Assembly: GCA_036426205.1 (NCBI GenBank)
Contig: WSYH01000841.1
Span: 94,518 to 158,517 of the forward strand
From: Ascaphus truei
Lineage: Eukaryota; Chordata; Amphibia; Anura; Ascaphidae
Direction of reading: 5' to 3'
DNA: 64,000 nucleotides
Part shown: positions 1 through 13,900 of the stretch, piece after piece
How positions within the stretch are numbered: the first letter of the stretch is position 1
Layout of the letters: every line of letters starts with the position of its first letter
The notes under the pieces: generated by a model
What the model saw: only the letters and a program-made list of their open reading frames with translations
What the model was told of the DNA's origin: nothing
Database searches by the model: none
Translations under genes and position numbers: made by a program

Positions 1-339
1 TTATTCCCTTACAGTTGACATGACTGTTAATCAAAATCGCTTGATATTGAACTCATTATCGCTAATTCTTTTGAGTGTGAAATTAAAATGAGTACATATT
101 TTTGGATACGTGTGATGAAAAGAAGGTTAAGCCCCTAGGCCTGCTCGCGGGGCTGTGCTGTCAGCATAGCCAGTTTGGTGTCCATAATTTTCATTACAAG
201 AGCCATTTTTCCCTAGGAAGTGTAGAAAGCCCTGGTGATGTGTGTATTACTGTGTATGCAGTTTCATTCATCCTGGTTTCTTTCTGTCTGCCATTGTGGG
301 TGTGTCTTCCTTATATGAAGACGGAATAAGATTAACCCC
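1..339. other. Non-repetitive sequence, nothing recognised
   Basis: No convincing coding, RNA or repeat signal is visible. A 75-codon open frame exists but shows no recognisable motif. The stretch ends where the 56-bp satellite begins. Confidence 0.4.
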
Positions 340-3300
340 ATTCCCTTGTGCCCCGTAGGTCAAAGTCCTGCCTTTATATGCCCAAGGGAATAGATTACCA
401 TTCAGCCTGTGCCCCCCTGTGTAAGTCCTGTTGTATACTGCCTAGGGAATAAGATTACCCCCATTTCCCAGATGCCACCGGTAGGAAATCCTGTATATGC
501 AGGGAATAAGATTACCCCATTTACCTGTCCCCTGTAGGTAAGTCCTGTTATATGCAGGGAATAAGAGTACCACATTTCCCTGCTGCCCCTGTAGGTAAGT
601 CATGTTATCTGCAGGGAATAAGATTACCCCCCATTCCCTGTGCCCCCCTGAATCGGTAAGCTCTGTTATAGCAGGGAATAGAGATTACCCCTTTCCTGTG
701 CCCCTGCTAGGTTAAGTCCTGTTAATGCAGGGACTAAGACTTGTCCCATTCCCTGTGCCCTGTACGGTAAGTTCTGTTATATGCAGGACACGTGCCCCAT
801 TTCCTGCATGCCCCCTGTCGGTTAAGCCTGTATCTGCCAGCTGAATAAGATTATCCAATTTCCCTGTGCCCCTGAGGGTAGTATCATGTTATATGCCAGG
901 GACATAAGTTTGTCCATTGTCCTGTGCCCCCATGTAGGTAAGCTGTTATATGCAGGGAATAAGATTACCCCTTGCCTGCCCCCTGCTAGCGTCAATCCTG
1001 TTATATGCAGGCGAATCAGATACCCATTTCCCTGTGCCCTAGTAGGTAAGTCCTAGGATAGCGCGGCATAGATTCCCCCTTTCCTGATGCCCCTGTAGGT
1101 AAGTCCTGTTATATGCAGGGAATAAGATTACCCATTTCCCTGTGCCCCTGTAGGTAAGTCCTGTTAATGCAGGGAATTAAGATTACCCCATTTCCCTGTG
1201 CCCCCCTGTAGGTAGATCCTGTTATATGCAGGGAATAAGATTGTCCTTCCTGCTGCCCCATGTAGGTAGTCCCTTGTTATAGCCGCGAATAAGATTGTCC
1301 CAGTTCCCGTGCCCCCCACTCCGTAGCGGTTAAATCCTGTTTATATCGGGAATAAGGATGGTCCCCATTTCCTCTGTGCACCATCTGAGGTAAGTCCTGT
1401 TATATGCAGGGAATAAGATTACCCCATTTCCCATGTGCCCCGTGTAAGTCCTGTTATATGCAGGGAATAAGATTGTCCCTTTTCCATGTGCCCCCTGTAG
1501 GTAAGTCCTGTTATATGAAGGGGAATAAGATTACCCCATTTCCCTGATGCCCCGTATGGTAAGTCCTGTTATATGCAGGGAATAAGATTGTCCCATTTCC
1601 CTGTGCCCCTGTAGGTAAGTCCTGTTATATGCATGCGAAATAAGATCTGTCCTATTTCCCTGTGACCCCTGATACGCGTAGGCCTGTATATGCAGGGAAT
1701 AAGATTGTCCCATTTCCCTGTGCCCCTGTAGGTAAGTCCCTGTTATATGCAGGGAATAAGATTGTCCCATTTCCCGTGCCCCTGTAGGTAAGTCCTGTTA
1801 TATGCAGGGAATAAGATTTACACCATTTCCCGTGCCCACCTAGGTAGTTGTTATATAGCCGGCGAATAGTTGTTCCCATTCCATGCTGCCCCCTGTAGGT
1901 GAAGTCCTGTATATGCAAGGGAATAATGATTGTCCCATTTACCTGGTTATGCACCACGCTAGGTAAGTCCTGTTATATGAGGGAATAAGATTACACCCGA
2001 TTTCCCGGTGCCACCCTGTAAGGAATAGTCCTGCTTAGGTGCAGGGAATAAGATTTACCCCATTCCCTGTGCCCCCCCTGTAGGTAAGTCCGTTATATGC
2101 AGGGAATAAGAGGTGTCCCCATTTCCTGTGCCCCCCCGAGGTTAAGTCCTAGTTAGATGCCAGGGAATAGATTGTACCCCATTTCGTGCCCCCATGTAAG
2201 GTTAAATCTGGTGAATGCAGGGGAATAAGATTATTCCCATTTCCCTGTTTTTTTGCCCTGTAGGTAAGTCCGGTTAATGAAGGGGGGAAGAAGAGTGTCC
2301 ATTTCCATGTGCCCCCTGTAGTAAAGTCTGTTATATGCAGCGGCGAATAAGATTGTTTTTAATTTACCCCCCCATTTCCCTGTGCCCCTGCTAGGTAAGT
2401 CCTGTTATATGCGGAAAAGATTACCCAATTTCCCTGCGTGCCCCGCTAGGTAAGGTCCTGTTATATGCAGGAATAAGATTACCCCATTTCCCTGAGCCCC
2501 TAGTAGGTAAGTCCTGTTATATGCAGGAATAAGATCGTCCATTTCCCTGTGCCCTGTAGGTAAGTCCGGTATAGCAGCGAATAAAGATTACCCCATTTCC
2601 AATCAGAGCCCCCCTGGTAGTCTTTATATATGCATTGGAAATAAGCTTACCCCATTTCATGTTGCCCCTTCTAGGTAAGTCCTTTATCCTGCAGGGATAC
2701 AGATTACCCAATTCCCTGTGCCCCTGTAGGTAAGTCCGTATTGCAGGGATTAAGATGTCCATTGCCCCATGTGCAACCCACCTGTAGGTAAGTCCCTGTT
2801 ATATGCAGCGGAAATAAGATTGTCCCATTTCCCTGTGTGCCCCTGTAGGTAAGTCCTGTTATAGGACAGGGAATAAGATTACCCCATTTCCCTGTGCCCC
2901 CCTGTTAGCGTAAGGCCATAGTATATGCAGGCGAATAATATTACCCAAATTTCCCTGTGCCCCCCAGGTAGGTAAGTCTGTTTTCCTGTTATAGATGCAG
3001 GGAATAAGATACCCCATTTTACCTGTGCCCCTGTAGTAAGTCATGTTATATGCAGGAATAGATTACCCCATTTCCCTGTGCCCCCCTGTAGGTAAGTCCT
3101 GTTATATGCAGGGAATAAGATTGTCCCATTTCCCTGTGCCCCTGTAGGTAATGTCTTGTTATATGCAGGGGAATAACGGATTGTCCCATTTCCCTGTGCC
3201 CCCTGTAGGTAAGTCCTGTTATATGCAGGGAATCAGCTATTCCCCAATTTCCCTGTTGCCCCCTAATGTCCGGTACGCCGGTATATGCAGGGAATTAAGA

Positions 3301-3360
3301 TTGTTCCCTTTCCCTGTCAGACCCTGTAGCGTAAATCTGTATATGCGCGGGATAAGATTT
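340..3360 (+). repeat. 56-bp tandem satellite (about 54 unit lengths)
   Basis: A unit of about 56 bp repeats head to tail, recognisable by GGTAAGTCCTGTTATATGCA followed by GGGAATAAGATT and a pyrimidine-rich half. Two alternatives recur at one site, GATTACCCC and GATTGTCCC, so at least two unit variants are interspersed. Cleaner runs are near 1090-1240, 1380-1620, 1690-1830 and 3050-3230; elsewhere units carry frequent 1-3 base indels. Every intact unit juxtaposes a pyrimidine tract ending in TAG with GTAAGT, which resembles a 3' splice site directly abutting a 5' splice site. Minus-strand open frames here are read-throughs of the repeat and are not genes. Confidence 0.93.
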
Positions 3361-3829
3361 GTGTGTCGCCACTGCTGCCAGAGCGTAGTGATGTGTGTAG
3401 TTGTGCGGCGTGTGTGTAGAGGAGCGGTGTAGTTGTGCGACGAATTGTGTGTAGATGAGCAGTGTATTGTTGTGCGGCGTCGTAAGTGTGTGTAGTTGTG
3501 CGGGTGGTGTGTGTGATTGATGAGGCGTGTAGTGCTATATCGATGTGCGCATATTGTGTGTAAATGTGCGGTGTATTGTTGTGCGGCGTAGTGTGTGGTC
3601 GTGGTGTGATGCAGTGTGTGAGTTGGTGCGGGACCGTAGTGTGTATAGTTGTGCCCAGCATAATTGTGTGTAGAAGAGAGTGGTGTATTGTTGTGAGGCC
3701 CGTGCAGTAGTGTGGTAGTTGCTGCTCGTGTGTGTGTGTGTGATTGTGCGGCGTATTGTGTATAGTGTGTATGACAGCATATGGTGTAGTGTGTGTAGGT
3801 GCGCAGGTGTTTTTGTGAAGGAATACTCA
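3361..3829 (+). repeat. Degenerate GT-rich minisatellite
   Basis: Loose repeats of motifs such as GTGTAGTTGTGCGGCG with a spacing near 20 bp follow the 56-bp satellite directly. The copies are too diverged to define a clean unit. A CA-rich counterpart sits outside the matching inverted-repeat arm near 24.5-24.9 kb, but the two minisatellites do not align well with each other. Confidence 0.7.
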
Positions 3830-4360
3830 GAGACTGGAATAATAAAGGATTATGCTCCGGCGGGTGTGAGCCATATTGGGGGATTTGATGTCAGCTCTGC
3901 AGACCCATCTATGGGCATGTACTGATTCTAATAAAGATGTATTGTGTATTATTTTACTGTTAGGAGCTGCAACCAGGGAGATGTGCCACAGGGACCGGGT
4001 TCGGGATGGGATGATTTTACAGTAAAATGTTGTATCGGGTGTTTGGGTACGAAGGGGACCATGCTTGAGCGGTAACCCGATAACATGTACTCAGGGAATC
4101 CTACCAGATTACATTGGGACATGAGACCACAACACCAGGAACTAAAGTCCCTCCTAGAAAGACAGTTTAGCCACACCAGATCTCCCTGCTTCAGCACAGG
4201 ACCAGACTAGCTAAGACTGGGCAGGGGAGAAATCACATTCCGGGTACCCCTGTATATGCTCAAAACCCGCACCCGCCGTAGGTTGGGTGTGTCAGAATCT
4301 CCCACCGCGATATGTGGCGCAGAGTAAATATGTTTTTAAGTGTCAAGAATGTGGCCGTAT
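3830..4360 (+). repeat. Left arm of long inverted repeat flanking the 30-bp satellite
   Basis: This segment is similar to the reverse complement of about 23920-24455. Shared landmarks in order include AATAATAAAGGATTATG, GAGCCATATTGGGG, TCAGCTCTGCAGACCC, AATAAAGATGTATTGTGT, GATGATTTTACAGTAAAATG, GATCTCCCTGCTTCAGCAC, AAATCACATTCC and CCCCTGTATATGCTCAAAAC. Identity is roughly three quarters or more by eye, with short indels, and similarity fades after about 4350. No coding potential is apparent. It may be a diverged inverted duplication or two copies of one interspersed repeat in opposite orientation. Confidence 0.8.
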
Positions 4361-4369
4361 GAGGATAAA

Positions 4370-4625
4370 ACTCCACTTTGCCATGGGAGACAGAGTGGCA
4401 CTTCCCGCCCCTCTAAGCTTCAAAAGGCACTCCAGGATATGGATAGGTGTGTAATACCATTGCCATGGGGAGAACCAGAGTGGCTGGACTCCGCCCCTAA
4501 GCTTCAGAAGGCAAGTCCAGGATAGTGGAGGTGTTAAACCATTGCCATGGGAGACAGCGTGGACCTCCTCCGCCATCTAAAGCTGGCAAAGGCCAATCAG
4601 AGTATATGGGGTGGAAACCATTGGT
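4370..4625 (+). repeat. Short minisatellite, three ~80-bp units
   Basis: The motif GCCATGGGAGACAGAGTGG and the following TAAGCTTC(A/G)AAAGGC block recur three times, starting near 4379, 4462 and 4541, giving a unit near 80 bp. The copies differ by scattered substitutions. Open frames on both strands are repeat read-throughs. Confidence 0.75.
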
Positions 4626-4904
4626 CGCTGCCTTGTAGGGAAGAGAACTTCAAAGCCAGCTATGGCAAGATGTAACACGCCTGCCCCAGACTGAGAACTG
4701 GCACCAGGTTAAGAGGGAGGCCAAGGGTCTAATATTAGCCATAGTGGCACTAGGGGCAAAGTTTGCACATGCCCATGAGCAGAAATGAGAAGCCCCCTCT
4801 GCCAGGTTGCAAAGTATTTGGCAACTCCGTGTAGGGGGACGAAATATACCACGGAGAGATAGGCGGGCACTAGATTATGTATGGGAGGTTCACCCTCAGA
4901 ACCC
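4626..4904. other. Non-coding spacer before the 30-bp satellite
   Basis: No recognisable gene or repeat. The 30-bp satellite starts gradually just after this, its first degenerate units appearing around 4905-4960. Confidence 0.4.
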
Positions 4905-7900
4905 GTTGCAGCCATCAGGAAGAGAGACATCATGCTGCTAACAGATTACCTAACGAGACATCATGCTGTAACAGATCACCTAAGACAATCCATTGCGTAA
5001 CAGATTCACCTAAGAGACATCATAGCTGGAACAATTCACCTAAGAGATCATCATGCTTAAAGCATCAACCAAGCAGAACATACATGCTGTAAGAGATTCA
5101 CCTAAGAGACATCATGCTGGTAAACCATATTACACCTACGAGACATCATGCATGTGATCTAACAGCATATGTACCAGCCTAAGAGACATCATGCTGTAAC
5201 AGATTCACCTAGAAGATACATCGCTGCTTAACAGATTCACCTAAGAGACATCAGCTGTTAACACAGTCCCAACAAGGACATCATGCTGTAACAGATTCAC
5301 CTAAGTAACATCATGCTGTAACAGATTCACTAGAGACATCATGGCTTACAGATTCACCTAATCGACAATCAATGCTGTAACAGATTCCCAAGAAAGTCAT
5401 GCTGCTCACACGATCACCTAAGAGTACATCATGCTTGTAACGATTCAACCTACAGAGCATCATGCTGTAACAGATTCACCTCAGCGACTCATCTGCTGTA
5501 AAGATTCCCTGACATCCGGCCTGGTACAACACTTCACCTAAGAGGCACATCATCGTACACAATGCCATAAGAGATCACATAACCTACCAGAGACATCATG
5601 CTGCATAAAACATTCACACTAGAGAGGCATCATGCTGTACAGATTCACCTAACACGATACATCAGCTGTTGCTAACCAGTTTCGAGACTAATCATCATGC
5701 TTGCTACAGATTCACCTAAGCGACATCATCATTCTGTAACAGATATACCTAAAGACATCATGGCGTAACCAGATTCACCTAGAGGGAATCATGCTTAACA
5801 CATTCACCTAAGAACAATAATGCTGTAACAATCACAAAGAGACATCAGTGCTGTAACAATTCACCTAATGAACCTCAGCCATCAGCTTAAGACAGATCCG
5901 ACTAAAGACATCAACCTGTAACGATCATTACTAGAGACATCATCTGTAACAGATCACCTAAGAGACACATCGATCCTGACAACAGCATTCCTCCCTCACA
6001 GAGAACAATCATAGACTGTACACGTTCACCTAAGAGACATCTAGCTGTAACGAGTTCACTAATGACGCATATGCGTTTAAATAAGAACATCAGCATTTAC
6101 ACATTACCTGGACGAGACATCATGCTAGTGTCCCTAAGACCTGCTGTAAGAATTCACCTAAAGAATGTACACATCCCTAAGCACTCGTAAGATTGCACCT
6201 AGAGGCACATGCTGTAACACGATTCACCTAAGAGACATCATGCTTGTGAACAGATTCACCTAAGAGGACATCAGCTATACATATCACATAAGAAGGACAT
6301 CATGCGTAACAGATTCACCTAAGAGGGGCAATCATGCATTGTAAGAATCAGTGAAAATTCACCTAAGAGACCATACATGCGTAAACAGATATCACTAAAG
6401 AATCTGCTGAGACATATAGATCATGCTGTAAAGATTCACCTAAGAGACATCAACTGTAACAATTTTCCCTAATGCCATAAACATGCTGTACAGTATTCAC
6501 CTAAAGACATCATCGCTGATGCTCTACAGAGATTCACCTAAGCAATGCGTACAATACTAAAGGCGTTTAACTCACCTAGAGACCAATGAAACACTAGAAG
6601 ACACACGCTATACCCAACCTAAGAGACAATACATGCTGTAACGATTCACCCTAAAGCATCATGCTGTAACAATCTAGATCATATCTTTACAGATTACCTA
6701 AGAGACATGCAGCTGTAACAGAGTACCTAAGAGAAGGGTCACTTAACGATTCACCTAAGAGACATAGCTACACTTCTGTAACAGAATTCACCTAAGAAGA
6801 CATCATGCCTGTAACAGATTCGACGCTAAGAGGACATACAGCTGTATACAGACACTAAAGCATCAGCTGTAACATCACCTTAAGAGACATCATGACTTAC
6901 GATCACCAGAGACATCACTGTCTCACCGTAAGTACCAATGCTTTACAAGTTCACTAACGACTGTGTAACAAGATTCACTAAGAGACCATCTATGCTTAAA
7001 GATTCACCTAAGGGGGACTCATGCACGCTGTAACAGATTCACCTCAAGAGACATCATGCTGTTACACAGATTCACCCTAAGAGAACATCGCTTGTAACGA
7101 TTCACTAGAAGAGACAGCTTCAACAGTTCACTAGATACTGTAACAGATTCACCTAAGAGACATCATGCTGTAAAACGATTCACTAAGAAGGAACAATCAC
7201 GCTGTAACAGAGTTTCACTAAGGACATCATGCTGTAAAGATTCACGCTAAGAACACCCCTGTAAGAAGATTCAACCTAAAAGCCATGCGAACAATCACTG
7301 CACACTGTAACAGATTCACCTAAGAGACATCATCTGTTATTCACCGATACAACTACAAAATCAGCTGAATCTGCCTGTAACAGATTCACCTGATAATCAG
7401 TGTAAACCATCATAAGGCTATCGTAGATACAGATTCATAAAGAGACATCATGCTTTGTAACACTTCACCTAAGAGACTCTTGCTCACCTGCTAACACGAT
7501 GTCCACCTAAGAGACATCATGCTGTAACAGATTCACACTAAGAGACATCATCGCTTGTAACAATCACCTAAGAGACATCATGCTTGTAACAGAGTTCCCT
7601 AAGAGACATCATGCTGTAACAGATTCACCAGAGACATCATGCTGTAACCAGTACTTCACCTAAGGACGAGCAGTTAAGATCACTAGACTCATTGTAACAG
7701 CCACTTCCCCTAAGAGACATCAAGCTGTAACCCGATTCATCCCTATAGAGACCTCATGCTGTAACAGATTCACCTGAGAGCCTACATGCTGTAAGATTCA
7801 CCTAAAGAGACATGTTCAGAGTCACTGATAGACATCATTGTCATTCCTATAGAGAACATTTGCATTGAAGCTGTAACAGATTCACCTACGTAGACATCCA

Positions 7901-10900
7901 ACTAGAACAGATTCACCTAAGAGAATTCCTTCACGATGTAACAGGATTACCTCAGAGACACGATCATGCTGGTACTACAGATTCACCCTAAGAATGCTGA
8001 AATATGCACTAAACCACGGCTGTAACAGATTACAACCAAGCGTAGGTAGACATCGATTTCACTAACGGGACACATGCGGTCAATCCTAAGTAGACATCAT
8101 GCTGTACAATTCACAGGACATTCGACCGTAAAACCTAAGAGACATCACGCTGTACGACATTCACCTGTCTAAGACGACATCCGCGGTAAGAGATCACCTA
8201 CGCGCCATCCCTAGCTGTAACAGAATTCACTAAGAGAATCATGCAGGTGAACCGTTCACCCTCCGAATTGCCCGTCATATCTGTCCCCGAGCTTCCCTCC
8301 GAGCCCTCCGGCTACTGTACCCGCTTCCCCCCTACGCGGCCCTCTGCTGTCTCCCCGGTTCACTCCGCGCCCGCCGCATTGTGTACAGCTTCACCCCCTA
8401 GAGCCCTCCTGCGTCAGTACCCGCTTCCCCTCCGCGCCCTATCAGTCTGTGCAAGCTACCACCTCAGCGGCCCCTCCTGCTGTCCCCGCTTCCCCTCAGC
8501 CGGCCTATCATGCTGTCCCGCCTTCCCCTCGCGCCCTCCCTGCATGTCACCTCCGCTTCCACCCCTCCGCGCCCCCTCCATGATTGTCCCCGCTTCCCCT
8601 CCGAGGTCATGCCCTTAGTCCCCGATCACAATCAACCCGAGCCAAGTTCCTGCGTTGTAACAGATTCACCTAAGAGGACCATCCAGTGTGTAACAGATTC
8701 ACAAGAGACATTCAGTCTGTAACGATTCACCTAATGAGACATCAAGCTGTACACCGATTCACCTAAGAGACATTCATGCTGTACCAGCTTCACCTAAGAG
8801 ACCTCATGCTGATACACCGCGCCCCTCCGCGACCATCCGCTGTACCAGTAATCTCCGCGACCTCATGCTCGTTCGGTACAGATTCCCCTCTAAGAGGACA
8901 CTCAGGCCTGTCCCCGATCCTCACGCCATCATGCTGTAACCAGATTCACCTACTAGAGAGACGATCATGCTGTCACGAGAATTAACCTAATGTAGACGAG
9001 GACATCATGCTTTGTGTAACAGATTCACCTAGGGCATCGATGGTAACAGATCACCTAAGGGACACTCCTGCTGTAACCACTTCAGACTCCGAGGGAGCCT
9101 ACCGCGTTCCACGTTCACTAAGCGCCATCATGTGTACCACCATTCCCCTACGCGACAGCATGCGTGTACCGCCTTCCCCTCCGCGCCCTACGCCGCGTCC
9201 CAGATCCCCTCCGCGACTCCCGCTGTCCCCTGCTTCCACCTCCGAGCCTATGGGTGTACGTTACCCCCCAACCACAACCTCGCTCCCGCGGTCCCTCCTG
9301 CCCGTAACAGCACCACATTTTGTACCCGATTCACCTACGCGAGCCTCCCCGCTGTGTACCCCCCCTTCCCCTCCTAGGCCCTCGCGCGGTAACGTTCCCC
9401 TCAGAGCCCTCCTTCTGGTCCCCACGCTTCCCACTAGCTCCCTGGACCCGTGCTGTCCCCGCTTCCCCTCCGAGCCCTCTGCTGTAACAGATCACGTAGA
9501 GCGCCTCCTGCTTGAACCGACTTACCTAAGAGCATCTGTTTGTCTGTCAACTCGAGTTCAATTAGAGACATTCATGCATGACCACGATTCACCTAAGGAG
9601 AACATTCAAAGCTGTAACAGATTCAGCCCTAAGAGACATCATGCATGTAACACGATTCACCTAAGAGGACATCGTGCTGGTAAAGAATTTCCCCCCCCCA
9701 CCCCCACCTAAGAGCCATCATGCCTGTAACAGATCTCACCTAAGATAAGAGGACATCATGCTGATAACAGATTACTTAAGGAGACATCATGCTGTAAACA
9801 GAATCACCTAGAGACATCAGTGGCTTGGAACAGCTTCACTAAGCGACATCCCGCGTAAAACAGATTCACCGTAAGAGACATCATGTGTAACAGATTCACC
9901 TAAAGCGACTCCTGATACGAGATTCCCCCTCAGCGCATCATGCCGTTAAGGCTTCACACCAAGAGACATCAGGCTGTACGATGAGTTCACCTAGCGGCCA
10001 TCATGCTGTACCACGATTTCCCTCCGGCGCCCTCATGCTGTCCCGATTCACTCCGCTTCATCATTCGTAGCACAGCTTCCCCTAAGAGGCATCATGCGGG
10101 AACAGCTTCACTAAGGGACATCCTGCTGCCCCCCCCTTCCCTCCTCGCCCTCCCGCGTCCCCGATTCCCCTCCGCGCCCTCTTGCTTGTGTCGCCAGGAT
10201 TGCCCCTCCGCGCCATCATCATGGCCCCGATTCCCCCCGCGCCTCCTGCTGTCACCAGATTCACCTACGCGCACATATGCTGTAACAGATTCCCCCCCTA
10301 AGCGCCATCATGCATTTGTTGTAACAGCTTCACCTTCAAGAGACGCATGCCGTCCACCCGAGTCCCCTCCGAGCCCATCACGCTGTACCCCTTCCCCTAA
10401 GGAGCACCTCCTGCTGTCACCAGATTCCCCTACGCGGCATCATGCCCAGATCCCGCTCCCCTAAAGAGACATTCCCGCCCTGTACCAGCCTTCACCTACG
10501 AGACATCATGATTGATCAAGCGAGTCACCTAAGAGAAATCATGCTTACAGAATTCACCTAAGAAGACATCATGGCTGGAACACGATTCACCTAAGAGACC
10601 AAGATGCTTGTAACAGATTCACCTAAGAGACATCACGCGGTATGTAACAGATTCACCTAAGAGAATATTGCGCTACAGATCACCTAAGAGACATCATTGG
10701 CTGTAAGAGATTCACCTAAGAGGACATCATGCGTAACGAGATTCACATAAGAGACATCATGCTGTAAGAGATCACCTAAGAGACAGCATGCGGTGTAACA
10801 GGAGTATCACCTAAGAGAATATGCTGTACAGATTCACCTAAGATTCATCATTCTGTTAACAAGATTCACCCTAAGAGACATCATGCGATAACAGATTCAC

Positions 10901-13900
10901 CTAAGAGACATCCTGCTGTAACCCATTCACCTAGAGACATCAACAGCTGGTAAACCGATTTTTTTTTTCACCTAAGAGACATCATGCTGATGTAACAGAG
11001 TCACCTAAGAGACATAATGCTGTAACCGAGTTCACCTACAGAGACATCATGCTGTGAACAGATTCACATAAAGAAGAGAGCATCATGCTATGTAACAGAT
11101 CACTAAGAGCCATCATGCTATGTAAACACAGATCCTAAGAGACATCAGCTGTATACAGATCACCTAAGAGACATCATGCCTGTAACAGATTCACCTTAAG
11201 AGCACATATCATTGCCGTGTAACAGATTACATAAGAGCATTCATAGTTGAAGCAGATTCACCCTACAGAGACAATCATTCTGATAACAAGAATTCACCTG
11301 AGAGAGGACATCAAGCTTAACAGATTCACCTACGAGACATCATGCGTAACGATTCACCTAAGAGACATATGCCGTAACAAGATTCCCAAGAGACATTCAA
11401 GCAGGTAACAGATTCAACCTAAGAGACATCAATGCTGTAACAGATTCACCTAAGAGAGGACATCATGCTTGTAACACAGATCACCCTAAGAGACATCATC
11501 GGTCAACAGAGTCACCTTAAGAGAAGTCATGGCTGTAAGAGATCCACCTAAGGAGACATCATGGCGTAACAGATTCAACTACAGAGACATCAATGCTTGT
11601 TGTTGTAAACAGATTTCACCTAAGAGGAGACACTCAAGCTTATTAGTAAACACATTCACCTAAGAGACATCAACGATATTGGGTGAAAAGCTTCACCTAA
11701 GGACATCAGCTGTAACACATTCATCCTAAGAGACATCATGCTGTAACAGATTCACCTAAGAGACATCACGCTGTAACACATTCACCTAGAGACATACATG
11801 CTTGTAATACAGATTCAAACAGCGAACATCTGCTGTAACAGATTCACACAAGAGACTCATGCTGCTAACCATTCAACCTAAGAGACATCATGCTGTAACA
11901 CATTCACCTAAGAGACATCATGCTGTAACAGATTTCACCTATAGAGTAACCATTCTGTAACAGATTCACCTACAGAGACATCATGCTGTAACAGATTCAC
12001 TAAGATGGACATAATGTGTAACAGTTCACCTAAGATGAGAACAGACATGCTGTAACAGTCACCTAAGAGACATCATGCTGTAACAGATTCACCTAAGAGA
12101 CATCATGCTGTAACGATCACTAAGCGAAATATGCTGTAAAACATTCACCTAAAGCGACCTGTCATGCTGTAACAAGAATACACCTAAGAGACTCATGCAC
12201 TGTAACAGATTCAAAGACCATACCTAAGAGACATCATGCTGTAACAGATTCACCAAGATGACATCAAGCTGTAACAGATCAACCTAAGAGACATCATGCT
12301 GTAACAGATTCACCTAAGAGACATCATGCTGTAACAGATTCACCTAGAGACATCATGCTGTAACAGATTCACCTAAGAGACATCATGCTGTAACAGATTC
12401 ACCTAGAGAATCACGCTGTAACCAGATTCACCAGAGACATCATGCTGTAAAAACAGGATGCACCTAAGAGACATCACGCTAGTAACGATTCACATAAGGA
12501 GACATCGCTGCTGTTAACACATTCAACTAAGAGACATCATGCTGTAACAGATTCACCTAAGAGACATATGCTGTAAACATTTGACATTCACCTAAGAAGA
12601 CATCATGCTGAAAACATTCTCCAAGAGAGAATCAGCTGTAAAGATTCACCTAAGAGACATCATGCTGAACATATTCACCTAGACATCAAGAGACATGATG
12701 CTCTGCTAAACAGATTCACCTAAGAGACATCATGCTGTAAACAGATTCAAAATAGGAGAGAATCCGATGAACATGTAACAACATACTACCTAAGAGACAT
12801 CATCTGTAACAGATTACCTAAGAGACATCATGCTGTAAACAGATTCAACCTAAGAGACATCATGCGGAAACAACCCAACATTTCAACCTAAGGAACATGA
12901 GCGCGTAACAAGATTCACCTAGAGACATACATGCTTAACCATTCACCTCAAGAGACATTAATGGCGCTGTAACAGATTCACTCAAGAGACTCTCATGCTG
13001 TAACAGATTCACCTAAAGAGACATCATGCTGTAACAGATTCACCTAAGAGACATCATGCTGTAAGCAGATTCACCTAAGAGACATCACGCTGTTGTAACA
13101 ATTCACCTAAGGACTCATGCTGTAACAGATTCCCAAGAGACATCATGCATGTAACAGATTCACCTAAGAGACAATCTGCTGTAACAGATTCACATAAGGA
13201 GACACTAATGTGCTGACAAGATTCACCTAAGAGTGACATCATGCAGTGTAACAGATCACCTAAGAGACATCATGCTGTAAGACATTCACCTAAGCGCGAT
13301 CATTGTAGATACATACTAAGAGACATCATGCTTGTAACAAGATTCACACTAAGAGATCATCATGCATGTAACCAGATTACACCTAAGAGATAATCATGGC
13401 TGTAACAGATTCACCTAAAGTAAAGACATCATGCTTTGTAAACAGATCACTAAGAGATCATGCTGAACAGATTCACCTTAAGAGACATCATGCTGTACTA
13501 AGATTCACCCTAAGAGACATCATGCTGTAACAGATTCACCTAAGAGAATCACCTGCTGTAACAGATTCACTAGAGAGACATCATGCTGTTATGTAAACAG
13601 ATTCACTGAGAGACTCATCTTGCCTGTCACAGATTACTAAGAGACATCATGCTGTGTTAACAGATTCACCTAAGAGACATTCACAGCTGTAACAGATTCA
13701 CCTAAGAGACTCATCATGCTGCAACGATTCACATAAGAGATCAGCACTGTAAAGATTCCCTAAGAGAATCATGTGTAACAGATTACCTAAGAGAGAATTC
13801 AAAGCTTGTAACAGATTCACCTAAAGAGACATCATGCGGTAACAGATCACCTAAGAGACATCTGCTTGATACAAGATTCACTAAGAGACATTCATGCTGT

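Noticed and set aside
1531..3044. Minus-strand open frames such as 1652-1957
   Set aside because: Pure read-throughs of the 56-bp satellite with internal repetition.
8241..10464. Open frames of 70-234 codons, Pro/Ser/Arg-rich
   Set aside because: They arise because A-to-C changes remove the stop codons of the 30-bp satellite; the translation follows the repeat period.
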